From the NCBI GenBank assembly GCA_947498155.1, contig CANMJD010000001.1, forward strand, positions 620,001 to 684,000: 64,000 nucleotides of DNA. The letters are read 5' to 3'. The first letter of the stretch is position 1; each line of letters begins with the position of its first letter. The notes under the pieces were generated by a model, which did no database searches, had not been told where the DNA came from, and saw nothing but the letters and a program-made list of their open reading frames with translations. This DNA is from an uncultured Pseudoruegeria sp. GTDB taxonomy: Bacteria; Pseudomonadota; Alphaproteobacteria; Rhodobacterales; Rhodobacteraceae. A program made the position numbers and the translations under genes. Shown in pieces: positions 25,745-35,148 of this stretch.

Positions 25745-26680
25745 ATGGAGCCCGCCCCGCTGTATCACGACGTTGCCCAAGGCCCCGAAACCGGAAGCGC
25801 CTATTGGGTCACCACAGCAGATGGCGTGCGTCTTCGGTTGGCCATCTCTCCGGAGGGGGAAAACGGGACGGTTTTGCTGTTTCCCGGCCGCACCGAATAC
25901 ATCGAAAAATATGGCCGCGCGGCTGCAGAATTTGCAGCCCGCGATTTTGCCTCTGTGATCATTGACTGGCGCGGTCAGGGCCTGTCGGACCGCCTGACCA
26001 AGGATCGCGCGACGGGGCATGTTGGCGATTTCGCCGATTACCAACTGGACGTCACCGCCGCCATCAATACCGCGGATGCGTTGAACCTGCCCAAACCCTA
26101 TTACCTGTTGGGCCACTCCATGGGCGGCTGTATCGGGCTTCGGTCCCTGCAAAACGGCCTCCCTGTTGCGGCGGCAGGCTTCACCGGCCCGATGTGGGGC
26201 ATCGTGATTGATCCTCTCCAGCGTCCTGTCGCGACCTCCCTTGCCTGGCTTAGCGACAAACTGTCCTTTGCACATATCCGCGCGCCGGGAACGGGGGCGG
26301 AAACCTATGTTTCCAAGGAACCTTTTGACGACAACCAACTGACCACCGACCCCGAAATGTTTGCCTATATGAAAGCACAAACAGATTCCTATCCGCATCT
26401 GGCCTTGGGCGGGCCTTCGCTGGGCTGGCTGCATCAGGCGCTGAGCGAATGTAAGGCTTTGATGGCGATGAAACCGCCTGCTGTGCCGACCCTGACCTTT
26501 GTTGGCACCAATGAACGTATCGTGGACCGCAAAGCCATTTCAGATTTCAAAAAACACTGGCCCAACGGCAGGCTCGAAATTATCGAAGGGGCCGAGCATG
26601 AGGCGATGATGGAAACGCCCGAAATCCGCAATAAGGTCTTTGACGATCTTGCCGCGCATTTCAAACAGCATCGCAGCTAA
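25745..26680 (+). CDS. Alpha/beta hydrolase, lysophospholipase (PldB)-like
   Basis: 311 residues of serine-aminopeptidase S33/lysophospholipase type. The oxyanion region is LLFPGRTEYIEKYG, followed by DWRGQGLSDR. The nucleophile elbow is GHSMGG (about 124-129), an acid lies near TNERIVD, and the histidine is in EGAEHEAMME. No signal peptide, so it is cytoplasmic. It forms a tight operon with the SCP2 gene. It probably releases fatty acids from lysophospholipids or monoacylglycerols; substrate is inferred from family. Confidence 0.9.
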   Translation: MEPAPLYHDVAQGPETGSAYWVTTADGVRLRLAISPEGENGTVLLFPGRTEYIEKYGRAAAEFAARDFASVIIDWRGQGLSDRLTKDRATGHVGDFADYQLDVTAAINTADALNLPKPYYLLGHSMGGCIGLRSLQNGLPVAAAGFTGPMWGIVIDPLQRPVATSLAWLSDKLSFAHIRAPGTGAETYVSKEPFDDNQLTTDPEMFAYMKAQTDSYPHLALGGPSLGWLHQALSECKALMAMKPPAVPTLTFVGTNERIVDRKAISDFKKHWPNGRLEIIEGAEHEAMMETPEIRNKVFDDLAAHFKQHRS

Positions 26681-26702
26681 ATCCGCTGCTCACAGTGTTG
26701 CT

Positions 26703-26912
26703 CTAGCCTTCCTCGACAAATTCCAGCAAATCCCCGGGTTGGCAGTCCAAGGCCGCGCAGATCGCCTGTAATGTGCTAAACCGCACACCGCGGGCACGCC
26801 CTGATCGCAAAACCGAAAGATTTTGCTCCGATATTCCGATTCTGGACGCAAGTTCTTTTGAGGTCATTTTGTTTTTGGCCAGAACCACATCAAGCCGGAC
26901 AATAATCGGCAT
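26703..26912 (-). CDS. XRE-type transcriptional regulator paired with DUF2975
   Basis: 69 residues, essentially one helix-turn-helix (about 4-60): MTSKELASRIGISEQNLSVLRSGRARGVRFSTLQAICAALDCQPGDLLEF. The start at 26912 (MPIIVRL) is 1 nt after the stop of the membrane gene. Members of this XRE subfamily (YozG-like) are usually encoded with a DUF2975 membrane protein, as here. The membrane protein may hold or sense for the regulator; mechanism unknown. Confidence 0.85.
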   Translation of the reverse strand: MPIIVRLDVVLAKNKMTSKELASRIGISEQNLSVLRSGRARGVRFSTLQAICAALDCQPGDLLEFVEEG

Positions 26913-26913
26913 G

Positions 26914-27456
26914 CTAAATGACCTCTTGGTGATCACGCCATAGGGCCGACCCCAAGGATAGCGCTTGTGCAAGGAAACCGGCAAACAGGGCCGCAAGAAG
27001 CGTGGACAACTGGCCGGTGCCTAATGAAATCGACAAAGCCCGCTCTCCTTCTGGGAAGTGCCACGTAATCACCAGAACGGCAAGGGTATGCGCAATCATG
27101 CCGATCCCGACAATAATCCAGAGACAGCGCGCAAGGCGGCGCGCAATTTTCGCCGCCTCTTCAAAATCAATCTGGGCCAGACCGTTAAAGATCATCCGCG
27201 CCAACCAGCTTGCCCGACACCATAGAACCAACGGCATGACAATGATGACGCCAAGCGTAATCGTTTGCCAAGGGCGCAGAATGACAGCACCAAATCCGGC
27301 GGCTTGTCCCACCCAATCCCCAAATTTTTGAGGTTCCAACACTATCCAGCCCATCAGGGTGACCGATACGGCCCCCAAAAAGACAAACAGCACCCAAAGG
27401 CAACCGCTCAGCATTCTGGCGTGTTTCTGCATATTACTGGCTTCCAAAATATTCAT
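26914..27456 (-). CDS. DUF2975 membrane protein
   Basis: 180 residues with four predicted membrane segments (about 17-42, 53-72, 110-133, 150-172) and a short positively charged loop between segments 2 and 3 (EEAAKIARRLARCLW). This is DUF2975, the usual partner of YozG-like XRE regulators. Start could be 27456 or the ATG at 27432 (MQKHARML), which has GGAAG at 9 nt. It is transcribed just before the regulator, with 1 nt between them. Confidence 0.8.
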   Translation of the reverse strand: MNILEASNMQKHARMLSGCLWVLFVFLGAVSVTLMGWIVLEPQKFGDWVGQAAGFGAVILRPWQTITLGVIIVMPLVLWCRASWLARMIFNGLAQIDFEEAAKIARRLARCLWIIVGIGMIAHTLAVLVITWHFPEGERALSISLGTGQLSTLLAALFAGFLAQALSLGSALWRDHQEVI

Positions 27457-27529
27457 ATTTACCGCCCACTAATTAATGTTAAACAATAATTACTACATCT
27501 TTTTCATAGAATCAACTTCTGGAGTAAAA

Positions 27530-28105
27530 ATGTTCAAATCAACTTGCGCCATATTTTGTGCACTCTTGCTTGTTGGCTGCTCTGCCACTTTGCCTCGATC
27601 CAGTTCCACCATGCCCGATATTGACGTGCTCTCAATTGACCCTGACGACATTGTGCTCGCCGTAGCGCAACCTTCAGCCGTGCGATATTATGCCGGTGGT
27701 GCCACTCTTTCATTGGGATTTGCCCCGATGGACCTTGAATTGCCCTCTGTCGAAACCACTCTGGACCTGAGAGCCCAGCAGAGCGGTGTCATCCCACGTG
27801 CGCCGAAGCAGGGTGAATCCCTCTACCTCTTCGCCCTTACGCCAGAGGCAGTGCAGGATTTTCGCCTATTCCAAGATGAAATCCGCAGCCAGAAAGCAAT
27901 AGGCATCAAAGGAAAGGGGACAATGCAAATGACCCTAAAAGCCAGCTGTGTCGCGGGGCACCTGGACGAGGAATTCCGTCAGACCATTTGGTTAACATTG
28001 GACGCCAATGCCGACGTGCGCCGCCTAACCCAAAATGAAAACCTGTGGAAAATGCTCCCCCCGGATGCCGCCAAACGCGCAAAACTCAGCCTGCCCGCGT
28101 GTTAA
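27530..28105 (+). CDS. Hypothetical lipoprotein
   Basis: 191 residues from the ATG at 27530, preceded by GGAG. The lipobox LLLVGC puts the lipidated Cys at residue 17. The mature part has two later cysteines (ASCVAG and the terminal PAC) and a repeated beta-strand character (AVRYYAGGATLSLGFAPMDLELP). No family recognised. It is divergent from the DUF2975/XRE pair across 73 AT-rich bases, so shared control is possible. Confidence 0.75.
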   Translation: MFKSTCAIFCALLLVGCSATLPRSSSTMPDIDVLSIDPDDIVLAVAQPSAVRYYAGGATLSLGFAPMDLELPSVETTLDLRAQQSGVIPRAPKQGESLYLFALTPEAVQDFRLFQDEIRSQKAIGIKGKGTMQMTLKASCVAGHLDEEFRQTIWLTLDANADVRRLTQNENLWKMLPPDAAKRAKLSLPAC

Positions 28106-28280
28106 ACGCCGTGCCAATGCCCACGTTCACGGCATTGGCACTTTCTTGGTGGGCGGGGATCACAGAACCCACGCCGATGGTAGCCCCCCATCAGATAATT
28201 CCCGAAAAGAACGCCTATCGGCTTGAAGCCCGCCCCCATCGCGCCCTATCTCTTAGCCAACACATAGATAAGAGGTTGCC

Positions 28281-30107
28281 ATGAAGCTGACGTTCCCCGC
28301 CCCTGTTTTTGACGCCAACGCGCAAACCGGCGACAACACCTTCGGGGATTTGCCCGAATGGAGCCTTGATGATCTTTATGCCGGAGAGGACGCGCCCGAA
28401 TTGACCCGCGACATGGGCTGGCTTGAAAAAGCCTGCGCCGATTTCGCCGCGACCTATCAGGGCAAGCTTGCCGATCTGGACGCCCAAGGCTTGCTGGACT
28501 GCGTTCACGCCTATGAAAAAATCGACTTGATCGCCGGGCGCATCATGTCTTTTGCGGGTCTGCGTTACTACCAGATCACCACTGATGCCGAACGCGCCAA
28601 ATTCATGGCTGATTGTCAGGACAAGATCACCAATTTCACCACGCCGCTGGTGTTCTACACGCTCGAAATTAACCGGATTGACGACGAAAAACTTCAGGCG
28701 ATGTTTGCCGAAAACGCGGATTTGAACCGCTATAAGCCGATCTTTGACCGCCTACGGGCGATGAAGCCGCATCAGCTGTCTGACGAGCTGGAGCATTTCC
28801 TCCATGATCAATCCACCGTCGGGGCTGCGGCATGGAACCGTCTGTTTGACGAAACCATTGCAGGGCTGATGTTTGAGGTCGATGGCGAAAGCCTGAACCT
28901 TGAATCCACCCTGAATTTCCTGACCGATCAGGACCGTAGCAAACGCGAGGCCGCCGCGCGCGCCGTGGCAGAGGTGCTGGGCGAGAACATCAAAACCTTT
29001 GCCCGTGTGCACAATACTCTGGCCAAAGAGAAAGAGATCGAAGACCGCTGGCGCAAGATGCCAAGCCCGCAAGCAGGGCGTCATTTGGCCAACCACGTTG
29101 AACCCGAAGTGGTCGAAGCCCTGCGCGATGCTGTTGTCGCTGCCTATCCCAAACTCTCGCACCGCTATTATGCGCTGAAAGCGAAATGGCTGGGGCTGGA
29201 CACCATGGAAGTCTGGGACCGCAATGCCCCCCTGCCCGTCGAAGATACCAAAACCGTAGATTGGGAAGACGCCAAAAATGTGGTGCTAGAGGCCTATGGC
29301 GATTTTGATCCGCGCATGGCCGAACTGGCCAAACCGTTTTTCACCGAAGGCTGGATCGATGCAGCCGTGAAACCCGGCAAGGCCCCAGGCGCTTTTGCTC
29401 ATCCCACGGTCACCAATGTGCACCCCTATGTGATGCTGAACTACATGGGAAAACCGCGCGACGTGATGACTTTGGCTCATGAGTTGGGCCATGGCGTGCA
29501 CCAGGTGCTGGCAGCCGAACAGGGAGAGCTGTTGGCTTCGACCCCGCTGACATTGGCCGAAACCGCTTCTGTCTTTGGCGAAATGCTCACTTTCCGCAAA
29601 ATGCTGGACGGAGCGAAAACCAAGGAAGAGCGCAAAACCATGCTGGCGGGCAAGGTTGAGGACATGATCAACACCGTCGTGCGCCAGATCGCGTTCTATG
29701 ATTTCGAATGCAAACTCCACGCCGCCCGCGCCGAGGGCGAGCTAACGCCGGATGATATCAACGCCCTCTGGATGAGCGTTCAGGCCGAAAGCCTTGGGCC
29801 GGTGTTTGACTATATGGAAGGGTACGAAAGCTTCTGGGCCTATATCCCGCATTTTGTGCATTCCCCATTCTATGTTTATGCCTATGCCTTTGGCGACGGT
29901 CTGGTGAACGCGCTTTATGCGGTCTACCAAGAAGGCGATGCCGATTTCCAAGAGAAGTATTTCGACATGCTCAAGGCAGGCGGTTCCAAACATCACAGCG
30001 AACTGCTGGCGCCCTTTGGTCTGGATGCGTCTGACCCGAAATTCTGGGACAAGGGCCTGTCGATGATTTCCAGTATGATCGATGAGCTGGAAGCCATGGA
30101 AGACTAA
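28281..30107 (+). CDS. pepF: Oligoendopeptidase F (M3 family)
   Basis: A 608-residue zinc metallopeptidase that degrades medium peptides in the cytosol. The zinc site is H400-E-L-G-H404 in LAHELGHGVHQVL, with the downstream Glu in TLAETASVFGEML. The C-terminal half has the M3 shape (SFWAYIPHFVHSPFYVYAYAFGD). Length fits the PepF branch, not ThiM or PrlC. It is monocistronic with a perfect terminator after it; the 175 bp before it contain no gene. Confidence 0.95.
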   Translation: MKLTFPAPVFDANAQTGDNTFGDLPEWSLDDLYAGEDAPELTRDMGWLEKACADFAATYQGKLADLDAQGLLDCVHAYEKIDLIAGRIMSFAGLRYYQITTDAERAKFMADCQDKITNFTTPLVFYTLEINRIDDEKLQAMFAENADLNRYKPIFDRLRAMKPHQLSDELEHFLHDQSTVGAAAWNRLFDETIAGLMFEVDGESLNLESTLNFLTDQDRSKREAAARAVAEVLGENIKTFARVHNTLAKEKEIEDRWRKMPSPQAGRHLANHVEPEVVEALRDAVVAAYPKLSHRYYALKAKWLGLDTMEVWDRNAPLPVEDTKTVDWEDAKNVVLEAYGDFDPRMAELAKPFFTEGWIDAAVKPGKAPGAFAHPTVTNVHPYVMLNYMGKPRDVMTLAHELGHGVHQVLAAEQGELLASTPLTLAETASVFGEMLTFRKMLDGAKTKEERKTMLAGKVEDMINTVVRQIAFYDFECKLHAARAEGELTPDDINALWMSVQAESLGPVFDYMEGYESFWAYIPHFVHSPFYVYAYAFGDGLVNALYAVYQEGDADFQEKYFDMLKAGGSKHHSELLAPFGLDASDPKFWDKGLSMISSMIDELEAMED

Positions 30108-30110
30108 AGA

Positions 30111-30137
30111 AAAAGGGGCCTTCGGGCCCCTTTTTTT
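30111..30137 (+). terminator. Rho-independent terminator of pepF
   Basis: AAAAGGGGCC, loop TTCG, GGCCCC, then seven T residues, starting 4 nt after the pepF stop. The UUCG tetraloop makes it very stable. Confidence 0.9.
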
Positions 30138-30252
30138 GTGCTGCTACAGCGTGTGTGCCGGCCCGGCGCCGGTTGCCTGTAAAAACTCGATCCAATCCCG
30201 TGCACCTTGCTCTTTCCCTTGCCTTGTTGAACTGCCCCGCCGATAACGGGCC

Positions 30253-31458
30253 ATGTTCAAAGACCGCGCTATCGTTTTTATCCTGATCACCTTGATGATC
30301 GATGCCATCGGAATCGGGATCGTCTTTCCGATCATGCCCGATTTGATGGCCCGCGTGGGTGCGGGCGATACCGGACAAGGGGCATTCTGGGGCGGGATTT
30401 TGATGGCCGCCTATGCGGGAGCGCTGTTTTTATGCGGCCCGATTGTCGGTAGCCTGTCCGATGCCGTCGGGCGCAGACCGATACTGATTGCCGCCCTTGT
30501 CATGCTGGCGCTGGATTACGTCATCATGGCGCTGGCGGGGAACTTCTGGCTTTTGCTTTTGGGGCGCACGCTGGCCGGATTGGCAGGGGCGACCTATATC
30601 ACCGCCACCGCCTATATCGCCGATATATCGAAACCTGCCGAAAAAGCCCGCAATTTCGGGTTGATCGGCGCTGCCTTTGGCATCGGCTTTGTTTTGGGAC
30701 CAGCCATTGGCGGGATTGCCGCCGAAATCAGCCTTTCCGCCCCGTTCTGGATCGCTGCCTTTCTTTCTGCCGGTAACGCCTTGTTCGGCTATTTTGTGCT
30801 GCCGGAAAGCCTGAAGCCCGAGAAACGCCGCCCCTTCGGGAAACGAGACCTGAACCCGTTTAAATCGATCTATGATGCCTTTCGCATGCCCGGCCTCGCG
30901 GTGCCGCTGATCTGTATCCTGATCTTTGAATTTGCCAATATGGTCTACCCGACCCTATGGGCCTTTTGGACCCGCGAGGTCTTTGATTGGCCGACGCTTT
31001 ATATTGGCCTGTCCCTTGCCGCCTATGGCGTGTTGCTGGCCCTTGTGCAGGGCGGGTTGATGCCGGTGCTGATCCGCTTCTTCGGGGATTTCCGAACCCT
31101 GTTGCTGGGCATGACGTCGGCCCTGATCGGGATGATCGGCTTTGGCTTTACCGGCTCTGTCACAGCGTTGGTTGTGTTTCTTTTATTGGCCGCCCTGTCG
31201 GACCTTGTGCCTGCCTTGATGACGGCGATGGCCTCCAATCAGGTGGATGAGGATCGCCAAGGCCTTGTGCAGGGGGTGATTGCGTCTTTGTCTTCGGTTG
31301 CCGCCATTGCCGCGCCGATTGTGATGACCAGCCTGTTTCAGGCCTCAGTAGATGCAGAAGGGCGGTATTTTCCGGGCACGCCATTCCTCTTTGCCGCCCT
31401 GTTGGTTCTGTTGATGTTCCCGCTTGTATTGCGCCTGCGGGGCCATGCGTCTGTCTAA
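30253..31458 (+). CDS. MFS drug exporter, TetA-like
   Basis: 401 residues, 12 predicted helices. MFS motif A is GSLSDAVGRRPIL (about 74-86), and motif C-like GFVLGPAIGG follows in helix 5. The DHA1/TetA subfamily shape (IDAIGIGIVFPIMPDL at the N-terminus) suggests proton-driven export of tetracycline-like or other compounds. Such genes are common in environmental bacteria and do not prove resistance. No TetR repressor is adjacent. Confidence 0.9.
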   Translation: MFKDRAIVFILITLMIDAIGIGIVFPIMPDLMARVGAGDTGQGAFWGGILMAAYAGALFLCGPIVGSLSDAVGRRPILIAALVMLALDYVIMALAGNFWLLLLGRTLAGLAGATYITATAYIADISKPAEKARNFGLIGAAFGIGFVLGPAIGGIAAEISLSAPFWIAAFLSAGNALFGYFVLPESLKPEKRRPFGKRDLNPFKSIYDAFRMPGLAVPLICILIFEFANMVYPTLWAFWTREVFDWPTLYIGLSLAAYGVLLALVQGGLMPVLIRFFGDFRTLLLGMTSALIGMIGFGFTGSVTALVVFLLLAALSDLVPALMTAMASNQVDEDRQGLVQGVIASLSSVAAIAAPIVMTSLFQASVDAEGRYFPGTPFLFAALLVLLMFPLVLRLRGHASV

Positions 31459-31590
31459 TGGCACGGCCTTGACCCCGATCCGGGTTGAACCGATAAATCA
31501 CAGGTTTTTTCTCTTCATTCTCCCATTGTTGCCGTATATTCGCCTTGTCCTAGCTCGAATGCGCCGCCATGGTTAAGACAGGAGGACTCA

Positions 31591-32646
31591 ATGAGCAAAC
31601 CTGTGATCATTCTGGATACCTACGGGCAAAGCGTTTCCGATCTGTTTTCTGATGACGATCTCGGGGCACTACGCGCCGAGTTTGAGGTCGTCTGGGGCAA
31701 GGATGAACCAATCCCTGCGGATGTAATGGCCGCCGCCCTACCCGAAACGGTTGCGCTGATCTCGGCGGCACCACAGATCACACAGGCAACATTGGATATG
31801 GCCCCGCAGTTAAAGGCCGTCATCGAGGTAACGGGCGAATTCCCCGAAGGTATCGACTACGCCGCCTGTGCAGCGCGCGATGTCGAGGTCCTGTCATCGG
31901 CTCCCGGATATAACCGCGCCATGGCCGAAATGGTTCTGGCGATGGCGCTCTCGGGCGCGCGCGGGCTGGTGGCAGAGCATGAATTGTTCCGCAATGACCG
32001 CGAAAGCTGGCGGGCCGATCATCCGCAACGCGATTTCAGTCTGTTCGATGCGGATATCGGTTTTGTCGGTTTCGGGGCGTTGGGATGTGAGATACTGCGT
32101 CTTCTGCGCCCGTTTAATCCGGTGGTGCGGGCCTATGATCCAAAACTAAGGGCAGAAAAAGCCAAGCTTGAAGGCATCGAGGTTGTGTCTCTTGCAGATG
32201 TGTTAAGCCAAAGCAAATGCGTGATTGTGACCGCCCCGCCAACTGCCGAAAACGAAAAAATGATCAATGCGCGGGAATTGTCGCGCATGGCCGATGGCAG
32301 CCTGTTGATCCTGATCAGCCGCGCGCATCTGGTGGATTTTGATGCCCTTCTGCGCGATACCGCTTTTGGCCGGATTCGCGCCGCGATTGATGTTTTTCCG
32401 CAAGAGCCCGTGGATAAAAAAGCCCAGATGCGGCTGAACCCGAACCTGATCCTCTCTCCGCATCGGGGGGCGGCGATCAAAAACGGACGGCATCCGGTGG
32501 GGGCGATGATCCTGTCAGACCTGAAGGCCCTGCACGCTGGTGAAGCGCCGTCAAAGCTGGTGCGCGCCAAGGGTCAGGATATGTCGGTGATGGCCGCCAT
32601 TGGAAAACCCACCTCGCCCGCGCCGGACACGGAAAGTCCCCGCTAA
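31591..32646 (+). CDS. D-isomer 2-hydroxyacid dehydrogenase family oxidoreductase
   Basis: 351 residues. The NAD-binding Rossmann motif is GFVGFGALGCEILRLL (about 152-167). Catalytic residues are Arg in LILISRAHLVDF, the Glu of DVFPQEPVD and the His of ILSPHRGAAI. Acts on an unknown 2-hydroxy or 2-keto acid. GGAGG precedes the ATG. Its stop overlaps by 4 bp the stop of the convergent FG-GAP gene. Confidence 0.88.
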   Translation: MSKPVIILDTYGQSVSDLFSDDDLGALRAEFEVVWGKDEPIPADVMAAALPETVALISAAPQITQATLDMAPQLKAVIEVTGEFPEGIDYAACAARDVEVLSSAPGYNRAMAEMVLAMALSGARGLVAEHELFRNDRESWRADHPQRDFSLFDADIGFVGFGALGCEILRLLRPFNPVVRAYDPKLRAEKAKLEGIEVVSLADVLSQSKCVIVTAPPTAENEKMINARELSRMADGSLLILISRAHLVDFDALLRDTAFGRIRAAIDVFPQEPVDKKAQMRLNPNLILSPHRGAAIKNGRHPVGAMILSDLKALHAGEAPSKLVRAKGQDMSVMAAIGKPTSPAPDTESPR

Positions 32647-33391
32647 CAAGCAAGGGCAGCTTTTACAGAGGCCTGCCCCTCAAATGGTCCCAGATCACGG
32701 GGGGATGGTTGCCCATTCTGAAAACCGGTGGCGACAATGCGCCGCCAATCACCCGAAGCGGTGATCAGCTCTGGCGGGGCACCCGCACAGCGCCGGACAC
32801 CGCCGGTGATAAAGTCTTCGCCGATGCGATGATTGCTCAGACCTTTTAGCGTGCCCACCTCAGTAAGCCTCGCCTGTTCATAGCGCCAGATCCGCAGCGT
32901 TTTTGCCAGATGGGGGCGGTCAATATAGGCGATTTCAACCCAGCCGTCCCCGTCCAGATCTGCCGCCCCGATGGGCGCCAACCACCGATTGGCAGTGCCA
33001 ATATAGGGGGTCGCCGTGATCAGCCCGTCAGCGTTGTAAATTGCCAGCCGGGCCCCGCGCTTCTGGTGGCTTTCAACGGTGATGACTTCGGGCAGATCAT
33101 CCCCGTCCAGATCCGCCAGACGGGGGGCGATGTCTTCAAACACGCGTACCTCGGGCAGCGTCAGGCGGTGGCGGTTGCCATCGGCCAGTTCCAACACCAG
33201 CGCGCCATATTCGATGTCATCGCCGAGCACGCCATGGGCATAGCGCGTGGTCGGATCGTCATAGCGCGCCGCAACAATCGCGGATTGCGCCAACGCCATT
33301 CCGCCGCTTGCTGTCGATAAAATCGCCAGCACGGCACAGCATAGAACCGGCTGCAAAAACCGCCACCCTCGCCGCTGTGCCCGCGCCGCCA

Positions 33392-33392
<1 letters not shown>
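32643..33392 (-). CDS. Secreted FG-GAP/VCBS-repeat protein
   Basis: 249 residues with a signal peptide (cleavage after MALAQ, about 36). Two calcium-binding-type FG-GAP motifs are visible, LADLDGDDLPEV and GAADLDGDGWVEI, suggesting a partial beta-propeller. Two cysteines at the end (RRCAGAP and AALAC) could pair. The ATG overlaps the ferredoxin stop as TGATG. Function unknown; binding rather than catalysis is likely. Confidence 0.8.
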
Positions 33393-33745
<353 letters not shown>

Positions 33746-33804
33746 TCAATTAGTCGTGCTGCCTCGCTGTTGCCAGAGGCAATTGCACTGAAAACACACC
33801 GCAC

Positions 33805-33837
33805 TTGCATTCTATGGCGAATGTTCTATTTTTGTTC
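33805..33837 (+). promoter_or_regulatory. LexA (SOS) box and candidate promoter
   Basis: GTTC (33823-33826), TATTTTT, GTTC (33834-33837) is a perfect match to the alphaproteobacterial LexA site GTTC-N7-GTTC. TTGCAT (33805-33810) and TATTTT (33827-33832) give a -35/-10 pair with 16-nt spacing whose -10 lies inside the box. The predicted start of transcription falls on or beside the ATG at 33840, so the message would be leaderless. It could also affect the divergent ferredoxin gene. Confidence 0.7.
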
Positions 33838-33839
33838 TC

Positions 33840-34211
33840 ATGCATTATGCCCCCTATGACACTTGGCCCAGACCACCGGCCTGCCTGCCCCACGAGCGGC
33901 TGAACGATCCGCCCAACGGCGCTTTGGTCTGCGTGGCCGGTCTGGTGATTGTGCGCCAACGCCCCGGCACGGCCAACGGGGTTATTTTTCTGACACTGGA
34001 GGATGAGACAGGCATCTCTAATATTGTGGTCTGGCGCAAGATCTATGAGCGCGACCGCCGCGCGGTGATCGCCGGTCGGCTGCTGCGCGTCACCGGACGC
34101 ATTCAGCGCGATAATGGCGTGGTGCATGTGGTGGCAGATCGGGTGGAGGATATATCTGCAATGCTGGATACGCTTTTGCACCCCGAGGATCCGCAAACGG
34201 CCGCCAAGTAA
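33840..34211 (+). CDS. Stand-alone OB-fold domain of error-prone DNA polymerase DnaE2 type
   Basis: 123 residues that match only the C-terminal OB-fold of DnaE2 (ImuC): VAGLVIVRQRPGTANGVIF, LTLEDETGISNIVVW, GRLLRVTGRIQRDNGVVHVV and DRVEDISAMLDTLL. Intact DnaE2 is about 1000-1150 residues, and its final basic SRDF-type tail is also missing here. No polymerase sequence is readable upstream, and imuA and imuB are absent. The frame is intact and sits 2 nt after a LexA box. It may be a deletion remnant of an imuAB-dnaE2 operon or a small SOS-induced single-strand-binding protein. Confidence 0.75.
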   Translation: MHYAPYDTWPRPPACLPHERLNDPPNGALVCVAGLVIVRQRPGTANGVIFLTLEDETGISNIVVWRKIYERDRRAVIAGRLLRVTGRIQRDNGVVHVVADRVEDISAMLDTLLHPEDPQTAAK

Positions 34212-34271
34212 TCATTCCCAGCCCTGCCAATGCCCGCTACACTGCCCCAAAAAAGGCAGAGGCGACGCAGG

Positions 34272-35108
34272 ATGACCACACGCCCCCCCATTGCAAGTTT
34301 CTGGACAGGATCGGACCTGTCCTTTGTAGAGCAGCTGGTTCTGCGCTCCTATCTGGATGCCGGACATGCGGTGACGCTTTATACCATCGGTCCGGTCGGC
34401 AATATCCCGACAGAGGTCACCGTGCGGGATGCTGCGGCGCTCTGCCCACCACCCTTTGACATAACCGATAATGACCGCACCCGCGTCGCGGTCTATTCCG
34501 ATCTGCTGCGGCTGTATCTGATCCGCGATCACGGGTTTATCTGGGTTGATATGGACGCCTATTGTTGCCGCCCTCTGGACATGGAAACCCGCCATATCTT
34601 TGGCGACAACGGACGCGGTCGTATCCTGACCGGCGTTCTGGGTCTGCCGCCCGACAGCCCCAGCCTAAGCGCGCTGCTTGGTTTTCTGACCACCCCGAAC
34701 CCGCTGATCCCGTGGCGCGGGTCAGAATACCGCGCAGTGCGGGCCAAAGCACTGGCAGAGGGCAAAACATGGACAATTGCCGATCTGCCCTGGGGGGTTA
34801 CGGGGCCAAAGGGGTTAAGCTATTTTCTGAAGCAGAATGATGAATCCCGTCACGCCCTGCCCCAACAGGCCTTTTATCCGCTGATGAAAAATGATCTGAA
34901 ACAGTTGTGGCGCTCCGAATATACGCCAGAGACCATAGAACCCGCCGGCTGTTACTCGGTGCATCTTTTCGGGGTGACACGCAAAGTGCTTGCCCAGTAT
35001 TTCAACGGCCTGCCGCCAGCTGGGGGCTATATCGACATGATCTGCCAACGCCATGGCATCACCCCCACTGACGCGCCGGTGCCGCTGCTGGACTGGATGA
35101 AACCCTAG
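34272..35108 (+). CDS. Glycosyltransferase with DXD motif (Gly_transf_sug type)
   Basis: 278 residues from the ATG at 34272, with GAGG 9 nt upstream. The first half has IASFWTGSDLSFVEQLVLRSYLDAGH and then HGFIWVDMDAYCCRPL, where DMD is the metal-binding DXD. The layout matches capsule and mannosyl-type sugar transferases using nucleotide sugars. Cytoplasmic, no membrane segment. Its acceptor is unknown; no polysaccharide cluster surrounds it. Confidence 0.8.
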   Translation: MTTRPPIASFWTGSDLSFVEQLVLRSYLDAGHAVTLYTIGPVGNIPTEVTVRDAAALCPPPFDITDNDRTRVAVYSDLLRLYLIRDHGFIWVDMDAYCCRPLDMETRHIFGDNGRGRILTGVLGLPPDSPSLSALLGFLTTPNPLIPWRGSEYRAVRAKALAEGKTWTIADLPWGVTGPKGLSYFLKQNDESRHALPQQAFYPLMKNDLKQLWRSEYTPETIEPAGCYSVHLFGVTRKVLAQYFNGLPPAGGYIDMICQRHGITPTDAPVPLLDWMKP

Positions 35109-35148
35109 CCCCGACACCTGAGCTGCCCCCCCTGACCTTACCCGACGA

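Noticed and set aside
26703-27456. XRE regulator with membrane protein as a toxin-antitoxin pair
   Set aside because: DUF2975 proteins have four helices and a family-typical pairing with XRE regulators, not a short toxic peptide.
30253-31458. Acquired tetracycline resistance gene
   Set aside because: The MFS protein is only TetA-like; there is no TetR neighbour, no mobile element and no unusual base composition.
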